Below, one piece after another: positions 8,485 through 17,500 of a stretch of 33,337 nucleotides of DNA; positions within the stretch are counted from its first letter, which is position 1, and every line of letters starts with the position of its first letter. The notes under the pieces were generated by a model. The model had not been told where the DNA came from and did not search any database. It saw only the letters and a program-made list of their open reading frames with translations. The position numbers and the translations under genes are program-made. The stretch covers positions 1-33,337 of the forward strand of contig JAFLSG010000023.1 in the NCBI GenBank assembly GCA_022511065.1, given 5' to 3'. The stretch is from Prevotella sp. Its GTDB lineage: Bacteria > Bacteroidota > Bacteroidia > Bacteroidales > Bacteroidaceae.

Positions 8485-9816
8485 CCGCCCCCTCCACAAA
8501 TATTTGCGCGTCTCGTGGACGAGGATGCCACTCAATGCCAGTAGCGAAATCAGATTGGGAATCGCCATAAGGGCATTCATGCAGTCGGCAATATTCCAGA
8601 CGATGCTCAGATTCAAGATACTGCCCAAGAATACGGCAGCGATGTATGCCACACGATAGACAATCACCCACCGTTTTCCCTTCAAGTATTCCACGGCACG
8701 CTCACCATAGTAGCACCATCCGAGAATCGTTGAGAAGGCGAAGGTGAGCAATCCGACGGTCAGCAAAGGAGTACCCACAACGGGAATCTTCGAGAAAGCG
8801 ACCTTGGTCAGCACGGCACCATTGTCAAAACTGATGTCGGGATAGGCCAGTACGCTGCTGACAATGACGATACCCGTAATGGCGCAGATAACAACGGTAT
8901 CCCAAAACGTGCCACTACTTGACACCAATGCCTGACGGACGGGATTGCGCGTCTGCGCTGCCGCCGCCACGATAGGAGCCGAGCCAAGACCAGACTCATT
9001 GCTAAACAGTCCTCGGGCGATACCATAGCGCGCAGCCATCATCACCGTAGTACCGATGAAGCCCCCTCCTGCCGCCTGTGGACTGAATGCGGAGACGCAA
9101 ATAAGTTTGACGGCTGGAATCACATAGGAAGCATTGACACCTATTATATATAGGCAGCCCGCCACATAAAACAGCGCCATAAAAGGAACGAGCATCGAGC
9201 AGACGCGGGCAATACTCTTTACACCGCCTAATACAACGGCACCCGTCAGCAGACAGACAACAGCCCCTGTGATGTAAGGGGATATCTCATAGGTCTCGTT
9301 GGCCAGCGTAGCGATGGCATTAGCCTGCACGGTATTGCCAATGCCAAAGGAAGCAATGGCGGTGAAAACGGCAAACAGGATGGCGAGCCATTTCCAGCCA
9401 AGTCCATCTTCCAAAGCAAACATCGGGCCTCCGATAATCTTCCCGTCAGCCTTTTTCTTCCTGTATTTTATGGCAAGCAGTCCTTCCGCATATTTCGTGG
9501 AGATACCAAACACGCCTGTCAGCCAGCACCATAGCACAGCCCCCGGCCCGCCTAACGCTATCGCCGTGGCTACGCCGATGATATTGCCCGTGCCGATGGT
9601 GGCAGCAAGTGCCGTGGCAAGCGAGGCAAACTGAGACACATCGCCCGTCGTCTCCTTGTCGCTCTTGACGGACAAGCGTATCGCCTTAAAGATATACCGC
9701 TGGGGAAAGCGCAGAATGATGGTCAGGTAGATATGCGTGCCCAACAAAAGAATAATCATAGGCCATCCCCACAGCAGACCACTCAGTTCAGCAAAGAAGT
9801 TGTTTAGTATCTCCAT
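8461..9816 (-). CDS. Sodium:alanine symporter family protein (AGCS)
   Basis: Inner-membrane amino-acid carrier of the alanine or glycine:cation symporter family. The protein is about 451 residues and almost wholly hydrophobic, with roughly eleven membrane segments. Conserved AGCS stretches include the GTGNIIGVATAIALGGPGA region near the N-terminus, STKYAEGLLA, and FSNESGLGSAPI (the family NExGxG region). The reading frame is open to 9855, but the ATG at 9816 is preferred. It gives the family-like start MEILNNFF and lies just downstream of a good promoter box at 9844-9851, so the longer form would begin upstream of its own promoter. The exact amino acid carried is not known. Confidence 0.92.
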   Translation of the reverse strand: MEILNNFFAELSGLLWGWPMIILLLGTHIYLTIILRFPQRYIFKAIRLSVKSDKETTGDVSQFASLATALAATIGTGNIIGVATAIALGGPGAVLWCWLTGVFGISTKYAEGLLAIKYRKKKADGKIIGGPMFALEDGLGWKWLAILFAVFTAIASFGIGNTVQANAIATLANETYEISPYITGAVVCLLTGAVVLGGVKSIARVCSMLVPFMALFYVAGCLYIIGVNASYVIPAVKLICVSAFSPQAAGGGFIGTTVMMAARYGIARGLFSNESGLGSAPIVAAAAQTRNPVRQALVSSSGTFWDTVVICAITGIVIVSSVLAYPDISFDNGAVLTKVAFSKIPVVGTPLLTVGLLTFAFSTILGWCYYGERAVEYLKGKRWVIVYRVAYIAAVFLGSILNLSIVWNIADCMNALMAIPNLISLLALSGILVHETRKYLWRGRLDRMDVD

Positions 9817-9843
9817 TGTGTGTGTGTTGTTTCCAATTGGTTG

Positions 9844-9851
9844 CAAAGGTA
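9844..9851 (-). promoter_or_regulatory. Bacteroidota -7 box for the AGCS symporter
   Basis: On the minus strand this reads TACCTTTG, matching the TANNTTTG consensus, 27 bases before the ATG at 9816. A TTG 18 bases upstream may serve as the -33 element. It lies between the cyclophilin stop and the symporter start, so the symporter is transcribed independently. Confidence 0.7.
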
Positions 9852-9861
9852 GCAAAAAACA

Positions 9862-10596
9862 TCAAGAATCAACCAAGGTCACTCTCATTTCTATGTCATC
9901 AACGGGTCGGTCACTGCGACCGGTAGCAGTGCCCTGTATCATTTCAACCACATCGAGACCATCCTCAACCTCACCGAATACCGTATATTGACCGTCAAGG
10001 TGCGGGGTGCCCCCAACCGTTGAGTAGATTTTCAGCTGTTCCTCCGTCAATCCTCTAAGTTCTGCCGCTTTTTCCTCTGCCTCTGAAGCCAGTTTGTCCT
10101 GCAACTCCTGTAACCCTGCACGATTCCTTTCACGGCGCATCTGCATGATTTCATCCCGATGCTCCAAGGCAAGTTGGTTGAAGATTTCTTGTGTCCGTTG
10201 CATCTTCAACTGTTTGGAGAACTGGCGCAACTGTCCTTCATTATAGACCTGTCCCCACACGATGTAGAACTGAGAACCGCTGCTCCTGCGCGCTGGATTC
10301 ACCTCGTCACCCTGTCTTGCAGCAGCCAAGGCTCCCCGTTTATGGAATAGTCCGTCCTTAATCTCGGCTTCCAAAGTATAATCAGGGCCACCAACGCCAA
10401 GCATCTTTCCAGCAGGTGCGCCTTTTGAGTCAGGATCGCCGCCTTGAATCATGAAGTCCTTAATCACCCGATGGAACAGCGTACCATCATAATATCCTTC
10501 CTTTACAAGTTTGACGAAGTTGTCACGATGAATCGGTGTCTCATCATAGAGGCGAACCACGATGTCGCCCAGCATTGTCTGTATCTTTACTTTCAT
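9862..10596 (-). CDS. Cyclophilin-type peptidyl-prolyl isomerase with helical insert
   Basis: Catalyses cis-trans isomerisation of peptidyl-proline bonds. The cyclophilin core is clear: FHRVIKDFMIQGGDP at 41-55 with catalytic R43, then the GSQFYI strand at 107-112 and HLDGQYTVFGEV at 199-210. Residues of about 117-195 form an extra charged, helix-rich segment, so the protein is 244 residues against about 165 for a minimal cyclophilin. The position of the cyclosporin-contact tryptophan is His, as in many bacterial forms. No signal peptide is seen, so it is probably cytoplasmic. Its start is five bases after the stop of the upstream flavin-reductase-like gene, so the two are likely co-transcribed. 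Confidence 0.93.
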   Translation of the reverse strand: MKVKIQTMLGDIVVRLYDETPIHRDNFVKLVKEGYYDGTLFHRVIKDFMIQGGDPDSKGAPAGKMLGVGGPDYTLEAEIKDGLFHKRGALAAARQGDEVNPARRSSGSQFYIVWGQVYNEGQLRQFSKQLKMQRTQEIFNQLALEHRDEIMQMRRERNRAGLQELQDKLASEAEEKAAELRGLTEEQLKIYSTVGGTPHLDGQYTVFGEVEDGLDVVEMIQGTATGRSDRPVDDIEMRVTLVDS

Positions 10597-10601
10597 GATT
10601 A

Positions 10602-11192
10602 TTACTGTTTTTTCCAGGCATTAACGACCTCGCCGATATACATGGTATGCAAACCGGCAGGGAAATTGGCGTACTGCTTCTTGGGAACATCGCTTTTGAA
10701 ATTCTGAGGGTCGAAAGGCGCAGCATACATTGTCTTGCACTCAATCACCATGTCAGCCTCCATATAATACGGTGTGCCATTCTCTGTGTAAGCGGTATGC
10801 AGTCCAAGGGCCGCAGCCTTGTCGCCATCACGCCCACTCTTGCTACCCATGTATCCGATAACCTCCCTATGTCTTTCACCAAAAGTCATCACGGTGAAAT
10901 ACGCGTTTTCATCCATAAACTGCTTCGTGTGTCTCTTCTCTGCCACATAGACCGTCAGCGAGGTATGCCCCCAGAGCGTCCCGATGCCTCCCCAGCCGAT
11001 AGTCATCGCATTGTGCTTGTCCTTGTTGCCAGCTGCAAGGATTTCAGCGTCATGAAACCACTTAAAACCGTTTTCCGTGAAGTCTTCCTTCACGTCAATC
11101 TTCCTGAATCCGTTCTCTTCCTGAGCGGATGCCTTGCCTGCCACAAGCATGAGAGCCGAGGCAATAAAAAACATAATAAGACTTTTTCTCAT
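10602..11192 (-). CDS. Exported flavin-reductase-like FMN split-barrel protein
   Basis: The core resembles the flavin reductase-like (FMN-binding split-barrel) fold: PVxx-like start, NAMTIGWGGIGTLWG, then TVYVAEKRHTKQFMDENAYFTV-type strands and a C-terminal GEVVNAWK. The domain is usually cytoplasmic, but here a clear signal peptide precedes it (MRKSLIMFF...ASA, cleavage near residue 23), so the protein is probably periplasmic. The frame is open to 11360. ATG 11192 is chosen because it starts the signal peptide and lies 24 bases after a -7 box. The product has 196 residues. Its upstream promoter shares a 28-bp element with the thioesterase promoter at 31.2 kb. It is followed by the cyclophilin gene with a five-base gap. 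The redox role is inferred. Confidence 0.85.
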   Translation of the reverse strand: MRKSLIMFFIASALMLVAGKASAQEENGFRKIDVKEDFTENGFKWFHDAEILAAGNKDKHNAMTIGWGGIGTLWGHTSLTVYVAEKRHTKQFMDENAYFTVMTFGERHREVIGYMGSKSGRDGDKAAALGLHTAYTENGTPYYMEADMVIECKTMYAAPFDPQNFKSDVPKKQYANFPAGLHTMYIGEVVNAWKKQ

Positions 11193-11216
11193 ACGGATAA
11201 TTTTTGTAATTCGACA

Positions 11217-11267
11217 CAAAATTACAAAAATCTGCTTGAATTCTGTCAAAATGAAAGTAAATATTTG
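11217..11267 (-). promoter_or_regulatory. Promoter with extended shared -33 element (flavin-reductase-like gene)
   Basis: On the minus strand the -7 box is TAATTTTG (11217-11224) and the -33 TTTG is at 11247-11250, 22 bases apart. Positions 11240-11267 match 31230-31257 at 25 of 28 bases, and both copies start 16 bases from their -7 box. The shared core in + orientation is CAAAATGAAAGT. Confidence 0.7.
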
Positions 11268-11277
11268 CTTTTTTAGA

Positions 11278-12456
11278 CTAATCAGAGCACTGGACATTGC
11301 AAGAAAGGCTTGATGCCCATTGCTTGATACGCAGCAGCCACTCTTCAAACGACCGCACATCGAAGTCGCTCCATGCCATACCTATATAATATGTATATGG
11401 TCTGCCGTAGTAGTTCCTAATAATGCCCAATGCGTGTCCGACATTTGCCCCAATAGGCTCGTGGAAGAATTGTTTGCAAGTTATGTCCACGCCATTAGGG
11501 AATAGTGTGGCCACATAGATTTGACTATTGTACCTTTCCGGGTCGATAGTGGGATCGGCATACGCAATGTAATTATCCGTCAGCACTACACTCGTGGTGT
11601 CTGCCTGACGTAAAGCAACCCCTGCCACAAGATTCACAGACTTTTTTAATCCATCATACCATACGGTCATCTCACAGAAGTTGCTTCCACGGTCGAGCGT
11701 CATCAGCCGATGCTCCGTGACCCTCATTCCGTCTATCGTAGTTTCTGGGAAATCCAAACGGAGTGTGAAGCGTAGCGGCCCATTGTCAAGTATTTCGTAT
11801 TTCTCGTAACACCAAGGATAGCAGATGGAATCGCCTACCATCAATGCCGGCGTGCCGCAACCTAATGTCGCACCCACTCCATAGCCGTCCATACCAGCCC
11901 CATGATCCAGATGATAACTGGTCACGGTAGTCAGTGAGTCGGCCTCATGCGTTCTCCCTTGTCTACGTAATTCGGCAATTTCCGGATGCTTCGAAAACTC
12001 CAATTTATACAGACTATCCACCAGTAGCTCCGATGAGTGCTTCACCCAAAGGTCGATACCAAAAGCCTTTTCGCCTCTGCGTTGCGTCTCTGGGCCGTAG
12101 ATGCGAAATCCTGTGCGGTCGTTCTCAAATGAGATGTCGTCTGCCCGTTCTGGATAATACCTTCCCTGCACATATCGTTTCGCTGGCATCGGCACGCCTT
12201 GCTCTATGGTGTAAGTGCCCTTTCCATAGGGTCTTACCGACACATATAATAACAATTTCCCGTCGTGTGTCACTTGTGTAGGCTGCTCGATTCCGAAGGC
12301 ATCGCGAATAATAAGCGATGTGTCACTCCGCAAACCACTGCCAATTTCTACCACACGATGCTGTTGTGTTCCCGTCGGGTTGCTAATCACAATCTTTTGC
12401 TGGGCTTGTGCCTCTGCCCATATTGCCCAGAATAACAATAAAATAAGAGTCCTCAT
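11278..12456 (-). CDS. DUF4861-like exported protein of the PUL
   Basis: This 392-residue exported protein is of the DUF4861 type, which I know from Bacteroidota loci that break down pectic or other plant glycans; no reaction is firmly assigned to it here. A signal peptide is seen (MRTLILLLFWAIWAEAQA, cut near residue 19). The body is beta-rich with conserved-looking tracts such as YHLDHGAGMDGYGVG, GCGTPAL and YYGRPYTYYIGMAW near the C-terminus. It is the last gene of the sigma-SusC-SusD unit, 58 bases after the SusD stop. Its start codon lies inside an 18-bp hairpin (12445-12491), suggesting controlled translation or transcript shortening. Alternative: a lyase or hydrolase of unknown family. 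Confidence 0.82.
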   Translation of the reverse strand: MRTLILLLFWAIWAEAQAQQKIVISNPTGTQQHRVVEIGSGLRSDTSLIIRDAFGIEQPTQVTHDGKLLLYVSVRPYGKGTYTIEQGVPMPAKRYVQGRYYPERADDISFENDRTGFRIYGPETQRRGEKAFGIDLWVKHSSELLVDSLYKLEFSKHPEIAELRRQGRTHEADSLTTVTSYHLDHGAGMDGYGVGATLGCGTPALMVGDSICYPWCYEKYEILDNGPLRFTLRLDFPETTIDGMRVTEHRLMTLDRGSNFCEMTVWYDGLKKSVNLVAGVALRQADTTSVVLTDNYIAYADPTIDPERYNSQIYVATLFPNGVDITCKQFFHEPIGANVGHALGIIRNYYGRPYTYYIGMAWSDFDVRSFEEWLLRIKQWASSLSCNVQCSD

Positions 12457-12491
12457 ATCCGTTTTTATAATATACGGACATAAGGACTCTT
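12445..12491 (-). promoter_or_regulatory. 18-bp hairpin burying the DUF4861 start codon
   Basis: The transcript reads AAGAGTCCTTATGTCCGT, an 11-base loop, then ACGGATATGAGGACTCTT. All 18 positions pair, including two G-U pairs. The start ATG (12456-12454) lies in the 3' arm. A second ATG in the 5' arm (12481) opens an overlapping out-of-frame reading frame. An A/T-rich tract follows, so partial termination is also possible. Confidence 0.75.
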
Positions 12492-12514
12492 TTACGCAAC
12501 TATCTAACCTCAGA

Positions 12515-14521
12515 TTACCAGCCAGGATTCTGCGTCAGTGCAGGATTCAGACGGATCTGCTGCAAGGGGATAGCCTCTAAATAGTCGCGCTGCGTATAGT
12601 TCAGGTTGCCAGCCAATACTGCGATGGAGCGGCCGTAATCAGGATCACTCTCACCTGTGCCCTCGTAATAGCCGTAGAGCAAAGGATATTTCTCAGGATA
12701 GTAGCAAGGCTCGCCAAAGTAAGTACGGTCGTTGGCCTTCTCGGTTGTATAAGCCGTGTTCAGCACGTGGCGACCCAACTTCTGACCGCGCAGGTTAATG
12801 TGAGCCACGCCCCAACGCTTCAGGTCATCCATACGGAAACCCTCACCGAACAGTTCACATGCTCTTTCACGACGAATCTCATCAAGCATATTCATCTTCT
12901 TGCAGACTGTCTTGTTGGTATTCCAATCCCACCAGCCAGCATCATACACGTTGGCAATCAGTGCATTCGTCAGATGAGCCACACGTGCCCGGTCACGCAG
13001 TTTATTGATGGAGAGGTCAAGATCGTCATCGGAAATCTGCCCGTTGCCAAGTTCGCAGGTGGCCTCGGCATAGTTCAGATAGACTTCTGCCAGTCGGAGG
13101 ATGGGCCAGTCAGCCGATTCTGTATTGGTGGCGCGATCTGCACCTTCACTCATATACTTGCGGCTACCATAGCCATAGTGGGTCGGGTTGTTGCGCAGCG
13201 TCGGCTTAAATACAGCGCACGCACTGGTATAGACAGGATCGTTTGCATTGAATACGTTATCATCTTGTGGGAATACAGGCGTGGGATATGGCTGCCCCAT
13301 GACCGTGCATTGGCGATTGTCCTCAGGACGGCTGCTCCACACCGTGCGGTCAGGCACATAAGTACAGCCGATGAAACGATAGTCGCGATTCTGATACTCA
13401 CCAATGAAGGTGTCCCATCCAGAAAACTCTGGATTGTTTTGGGCATCGCTCATATTGCTAGTGTAGCTGATGCGCAATGGCAAACCATTAGAGCAGAGGA
13501 ACGACTCTCCGAACTGGGCACTGATGCCGACTGCCTGCCAAGTAATGACGGTATGGGAAAGGTTGATACCACCCCGCTTAAGATCATAATCATACTTCTT
13601 ACTGATAATAAATTCCTTGTTAGTCGTTTTACCTGCCCCCTTAAAGTTGCAGATATTGCCACCCTTGTCATCAATGTTGAACAGATAGTAGTAACTCAAC
13701 GTGTCGCACTCGTCCCAGAGCTGGTATGTTCCTCTCGCTGCCTCGTCAATCACAGCCTTCGACATTTGCCTTGATTCTGTCAGCATAGCCTCAACGGAGG
13801 GGTAGCCTTCGGGCTTTGCCGTGCCAGCACCTTCACTGGTGCCATTGCCGTCAAGGTCGTAGCTGATGCTTGGCACATATTTCTCCCATGTGGCCTCATA
13901 GAGCAGGACGCGCCCGAGGAATGCCTGTGCTGCTTCCTTGCTGATGTGACCTTTGTCGGTTTCAGAGATTGAGGTCTCGTTGGGCAGACGGTCGATTGCG
14001 TTGCGCAAGTCGCTGAATGCCTGCTGCGCCACTTCGTAGCGGCTGTTGCGAGCGCCATAGAGCACCTCGTCGTTCACGTCGAGTACATGATCCACAATGG
14101 GTACACCGCCGAAGGCTTTCAACAATTCAAAGTAGGCAAAGCCGCGGAAAAAGTATGCCTCGCCGACATGCTGGGCAATGGCAGACTTGTCACCCGCATA
14201 GTTCTCTGCCTTGTTGAGCAGAATGTTATACTGGCGGATGTTCGCATAGTTGTCATTCCAAACGGAACTGCTCTCAGGAGCCGACCCGCCACCGTTGCTT
14301 GCCAATCCACCTATATCGGTGTTGCGATCCATACGGTCATAGCTCCAACCAGGCAGGTCATTGTAGAACTCGTTGGCTGCCGCCTTGAACTGGGCAGGGG
14401 TCAGGAACACGATGGCCTCCGTTCCCTCTGACATGGGTTCCTTATCCAGAAATTCGTCACACGATACCAATGCCGTCATCGCAGCACAGCAGACGAAAAT
14501 GCTTTTATATATTGCTTTCAT
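12515..14521 (-). CDS. SusD-like outer-membrane glycan-binding lipoprotein
   Basis: The extracellular lid of a SusCD importer, which captures oligosaccharide and docks on its SusC. The 668-residue product has a lipoprotein signal with lipobox ending at C21, followed by the classic SusD start CDEFLDKEPMSEG. It then has TPR-like helical content (for example AYFFRGFAYFELLKAFGGVPIV) and the C-terminal RagB/SusD segment with RRERACELFGEGFRMDDLKRWG and YLEAIPLQQIRLNP. It is longer than many SusDs (about 500-600), which suggests extra surface loops. It starts 30 bases after the SusC stop and is surely in the same transcript. Confidence 0.96.
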   Translation of the reverse strand: MKAIYKSIFVCCAAMTALVSCDEFLDKEPMSEGTEAIVFLTPAQFKAAANEFYNDLPGWSYDRMDRNTDIGGLASNGGGSAPESSSVWNDNYANIRQYNILLNKAENYAGDKSAIAQHVGEAYFFRGFAYFELLKAFGGVPIVDHVLDVNDEVLYGARNSRYEVAQQAFSDLRNAIDRLPNETSISETDKGHISKEAAQAFLGRVLLYEATWEKYVPSISYDLDGNGTSEGAGTAKPEGYPSVEAMLTESRQMSKAVIDEAARGTYQLWDECDTLSYYYLFNIDDKGGNICNFKGAGKTTNKEFIISKKYDYDLKRGGINLSHTVITWQAVGISAQFGESFLCSNGLPLRISYTSNMSDAQNNPEFSGWDTFIGEYQNRDYRFIGCTYVPDRTVWSSRPEDNRQCTVMGQPYPTPVFPQDDNVFNANDPVYTSACAVFKPTLRNNPTHYGYGSRKYMSEGADRATNTESADWPILRLAEVYLNYAEATCELGNGQISDDDLDLSINKLRDRARVAHLTNALIANVYDAGWWDWNTNKTVCKKMNMLDEIRRERACELFGEGFRMDDLKRWGVAHINLRGQKLGRHVLNTAYTTEKANDRTYFGEPCYYPEKYPLLYGYYEGTGESDPDYGRSIAVLAGNLNYTQRDYLEAIPLQQIRLNPALTQNPGW

Positions 14522-14551
14522 AACTTTTGTTTTTTCTGTTCTTACATTTTT

Positions 14552-17500
14552 TTAGAATGTCACGTCAAGACCAAATGTCAGCAGTCGGCTGAAGGGGAAG
14601 GTATTGTTCGAAGCCTCTCCATATTCAGGGTCGAAGCCATCCTTTACCTTTGTCCATTCCCAGAGGTCATCACCAGAGAAGTAGGCACGAACCTTGCTCA
14701 GTCCGGCTTTTTCCGTCCACTGGCGGGGCAATGTGTAGCCAACCACAAGCGACTTCAGACGAATGTAGCGGTTGTTTTGCACGCTCACGTCCTTGTTCTC
14801 ATAGTTGAAACGATTGAAGTTGTTGTCACGGGATGCGATGGTGTAGGTGCCCGTCGGATTCTCAGGACTCCACATCTGTCCGATGAACGTATTGTTCTGC
14901 ATCACATAGTTGGTAATCCACGGGGCATAGAAGTTACCATTACGCAGCACCTTCTGCTTCCACACGCCTTGGAAGAATATCGAGAAGTCAATGCCTTTCC
15001 ACTCCAATCCTCCTTTGAAGCCGAAGTTCAGTCTGGGCGCGGCATCGCCGGCATAGTAGAGGTCTTCACGGGTGATGGCACCATCGCCATTGAGATCCAC
15101 TAATTTGCGGGCACCGGGACGGAGCGTGTTCAAGGTCTTCTCACCCGGGGCGGGCAATATGTTGTTGGCTTTGGGACCAGAGTGGTCTGCATTCCAATAG
15201 TACATCTCGTAGAAAGCATCCACTTCCTCCTGTGTCTGGAAGATGCCATCAGTCTGATATACGTAGATGGCACGGCGCGGGCGACCCGTCAGGCGATTGC
15301 TGTTGATACCGGGATCAGGCACATTCTCATTGTTGGTAAGTTTTTTCACCAACGACCAGGCATCTGACAACTGGAAGCCCAGATTATAGCTTACATCACC
15401 GATGCGGTCATTCCAGTTGATTGCAAACTCCCAACCTTTGGCCTGGAACTCGCCGTCGTTCACTTTCGGAGCCGATGCACCTAATACAGACGGATACTCG
15501 ATACTGATGAACATACCGTTGTTAGCCTTGATGAAGTAGTCGAATGAACCGCGCAGACGATTATTCAGGAAAGCGAAGTCAAGACCGAAGTCATGGCTGT
15601 TAATGGTTTCCCACGTGCGTTGGTCACTGGTCATCGAACCAAGCCAGATGGTGGACTGCGTGGATGGATTCATGCCGAAGAGGGCGGAACCCGTGCTTAC
15701 CGAGGCATATCGTTCATAGTTCCCGATGCCTTCCACACTACCCGTCTTACCGTAGTTATAGCGCACTTTCAAGTCGCTCAGCCATTGCACATCCTTCAGG
15801 AAGTCCTCACTTGACAAACGCCAGTAACCAGAGATTGAGTAGAAATTCTTCCAGCGCTGAGCCTCCGACAATTTAGAAGAGCCGTCACGACGAGCCAGAA
15901 GCTCCACGGAATACTTGTCTTGGAAACTGTAATTCAGGCGGGTCAGGTAGGAAACCAGTCCCCAACTGTTCTGGCCTCCACTGGCACCGTTGTTTGTACC
16001 ACTTTCCCATACGTTTAAGTCTGCCAATCCAGAACCTTCATAAAGCGGTCCTTGAGAGCGGCTGGCAGTGATACCTTTATAAGTCTCCTGCTCGGCAGTC
16101 ATACCAATCATTGCAAACACATTGTGTTTCTCCGCGAAGGTGCGCTCATAGTTGGCAAATCCGCCCAATGTGATATTCTCCCATCGCTTGTCGGCTTCTG
16201 TGATGGAACCCGGGCCTTGCTTGTTACCCGTCATTGTTCCAACCCAATCATAGTATTGCACCTTGTTCACTGTCTTCTGATCGTTGCTCTGCACCAGCTT
16301 GTAAGCACCAGAGGCAGAGAGTGACAGACCTTTTACGAGTTGCGACAGGTCATAGGTTGCCTTTATGCTTCCGCGGAGGGTGGTCAGTCTATATTTGTCC
16401 TTACCGCCTTGTGTCAGGCCGCCCACAGGGTTACGGTTTCCGCTGAACGTGTCGTAGGGGTCACCGTTTTCATTGAGAATCGTCCAGAACCACGGGTCAT
16501 ACCAGCCCGCGCCCACATCGGTGGAAGGTGTATTCACCTCACGCTTTTCAAACGAGAGATTGGTTTCAAACTTCATCTGCTTTGTTGCCTGATAGTCGGC
16601 ATTCAGTCGGGCACTCCATTTCTTCTGTCCGTCTTCTGCCACCTTCAACTGCGACTGCGCATTCTCATAGCCTAATGACAGGCGATAGCCGAACTTTTCA
16701 TCAGCACCAGAGACACTCAGGTTGTGCTTCTGAGAGGTGGCCTGACCGTAAAGGGCATCCATCATATAGTTGCCTGGTTCCCAACGCTCTATCTTGTCAC
16801 CATTCTGCAATGTCAGCGTCTTGCCGGCACGCAAGGCATCAAACAGCGGCTCACCGCGATAGATGCGGGCTTCGCCCGTTGCCGGGTCGATGTCGGTCGG
16901 GTCAAGCGTGGCACCTCCAAAAGAATTGAATATCCACCAGTTGATGTTATTGTGTATATCCGTGGGATCTGTCAATCCTGTAGTAACACGGGCATCGTTG
17001 AACTGTGCCTCATAGAACATATCGAGCCATTCCGCATTATTGGTCATCGGGGCCTGAATACCATTAATAGTACGGCTCAGGGCACCATTGTAGGTAATCA
17101 CAGCCTTGCCTTGCTTTCCACGCTTGGTTGTCACCAGTATCACACCAGATGCGGCACGCGCACCGTAAATGGCTGCCGAGGCATCCTTCAACACGGAGAT
17201 ACTCTCAATATCGCTTCCGTTCAGTGAGTTCAACTCGTCAAGTGAACCCGTCACGCCGTCAATAATGATAAGCGGTTCGCTGTTACCATTGATAGAGATG
17301 TCACCACGAATCTGCATGGCGGCTGCCTCACTACCCGGACGGGTAGAGGTACGTGTCACGGTCAGTCCCGGAATCTCTCCCTGCAATGCCACCGTCGTAC
17401 TTCCAACACCACGGTTTGCATATACTTCATCACCCTTAATCTGGCTGATGGCACTCGTCAGTGAGGCCTTTTTAGCCACACCATAACCTGTTACCACCAC

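Noticed and set aside
11193..11360. Longer start for the flavin-reductase-like protein
   Set aside because: It would begin upstream of the -7 box at 11217-11224 and bury the signal peptide inside the protein.
12767..13774. 335-codon + strand frame opposite SusD
   Set aside because: It lies wholly antisense to a clear SusD gene, has no domain that I recognise and no promoter, and reflects codon bias of the real gene.
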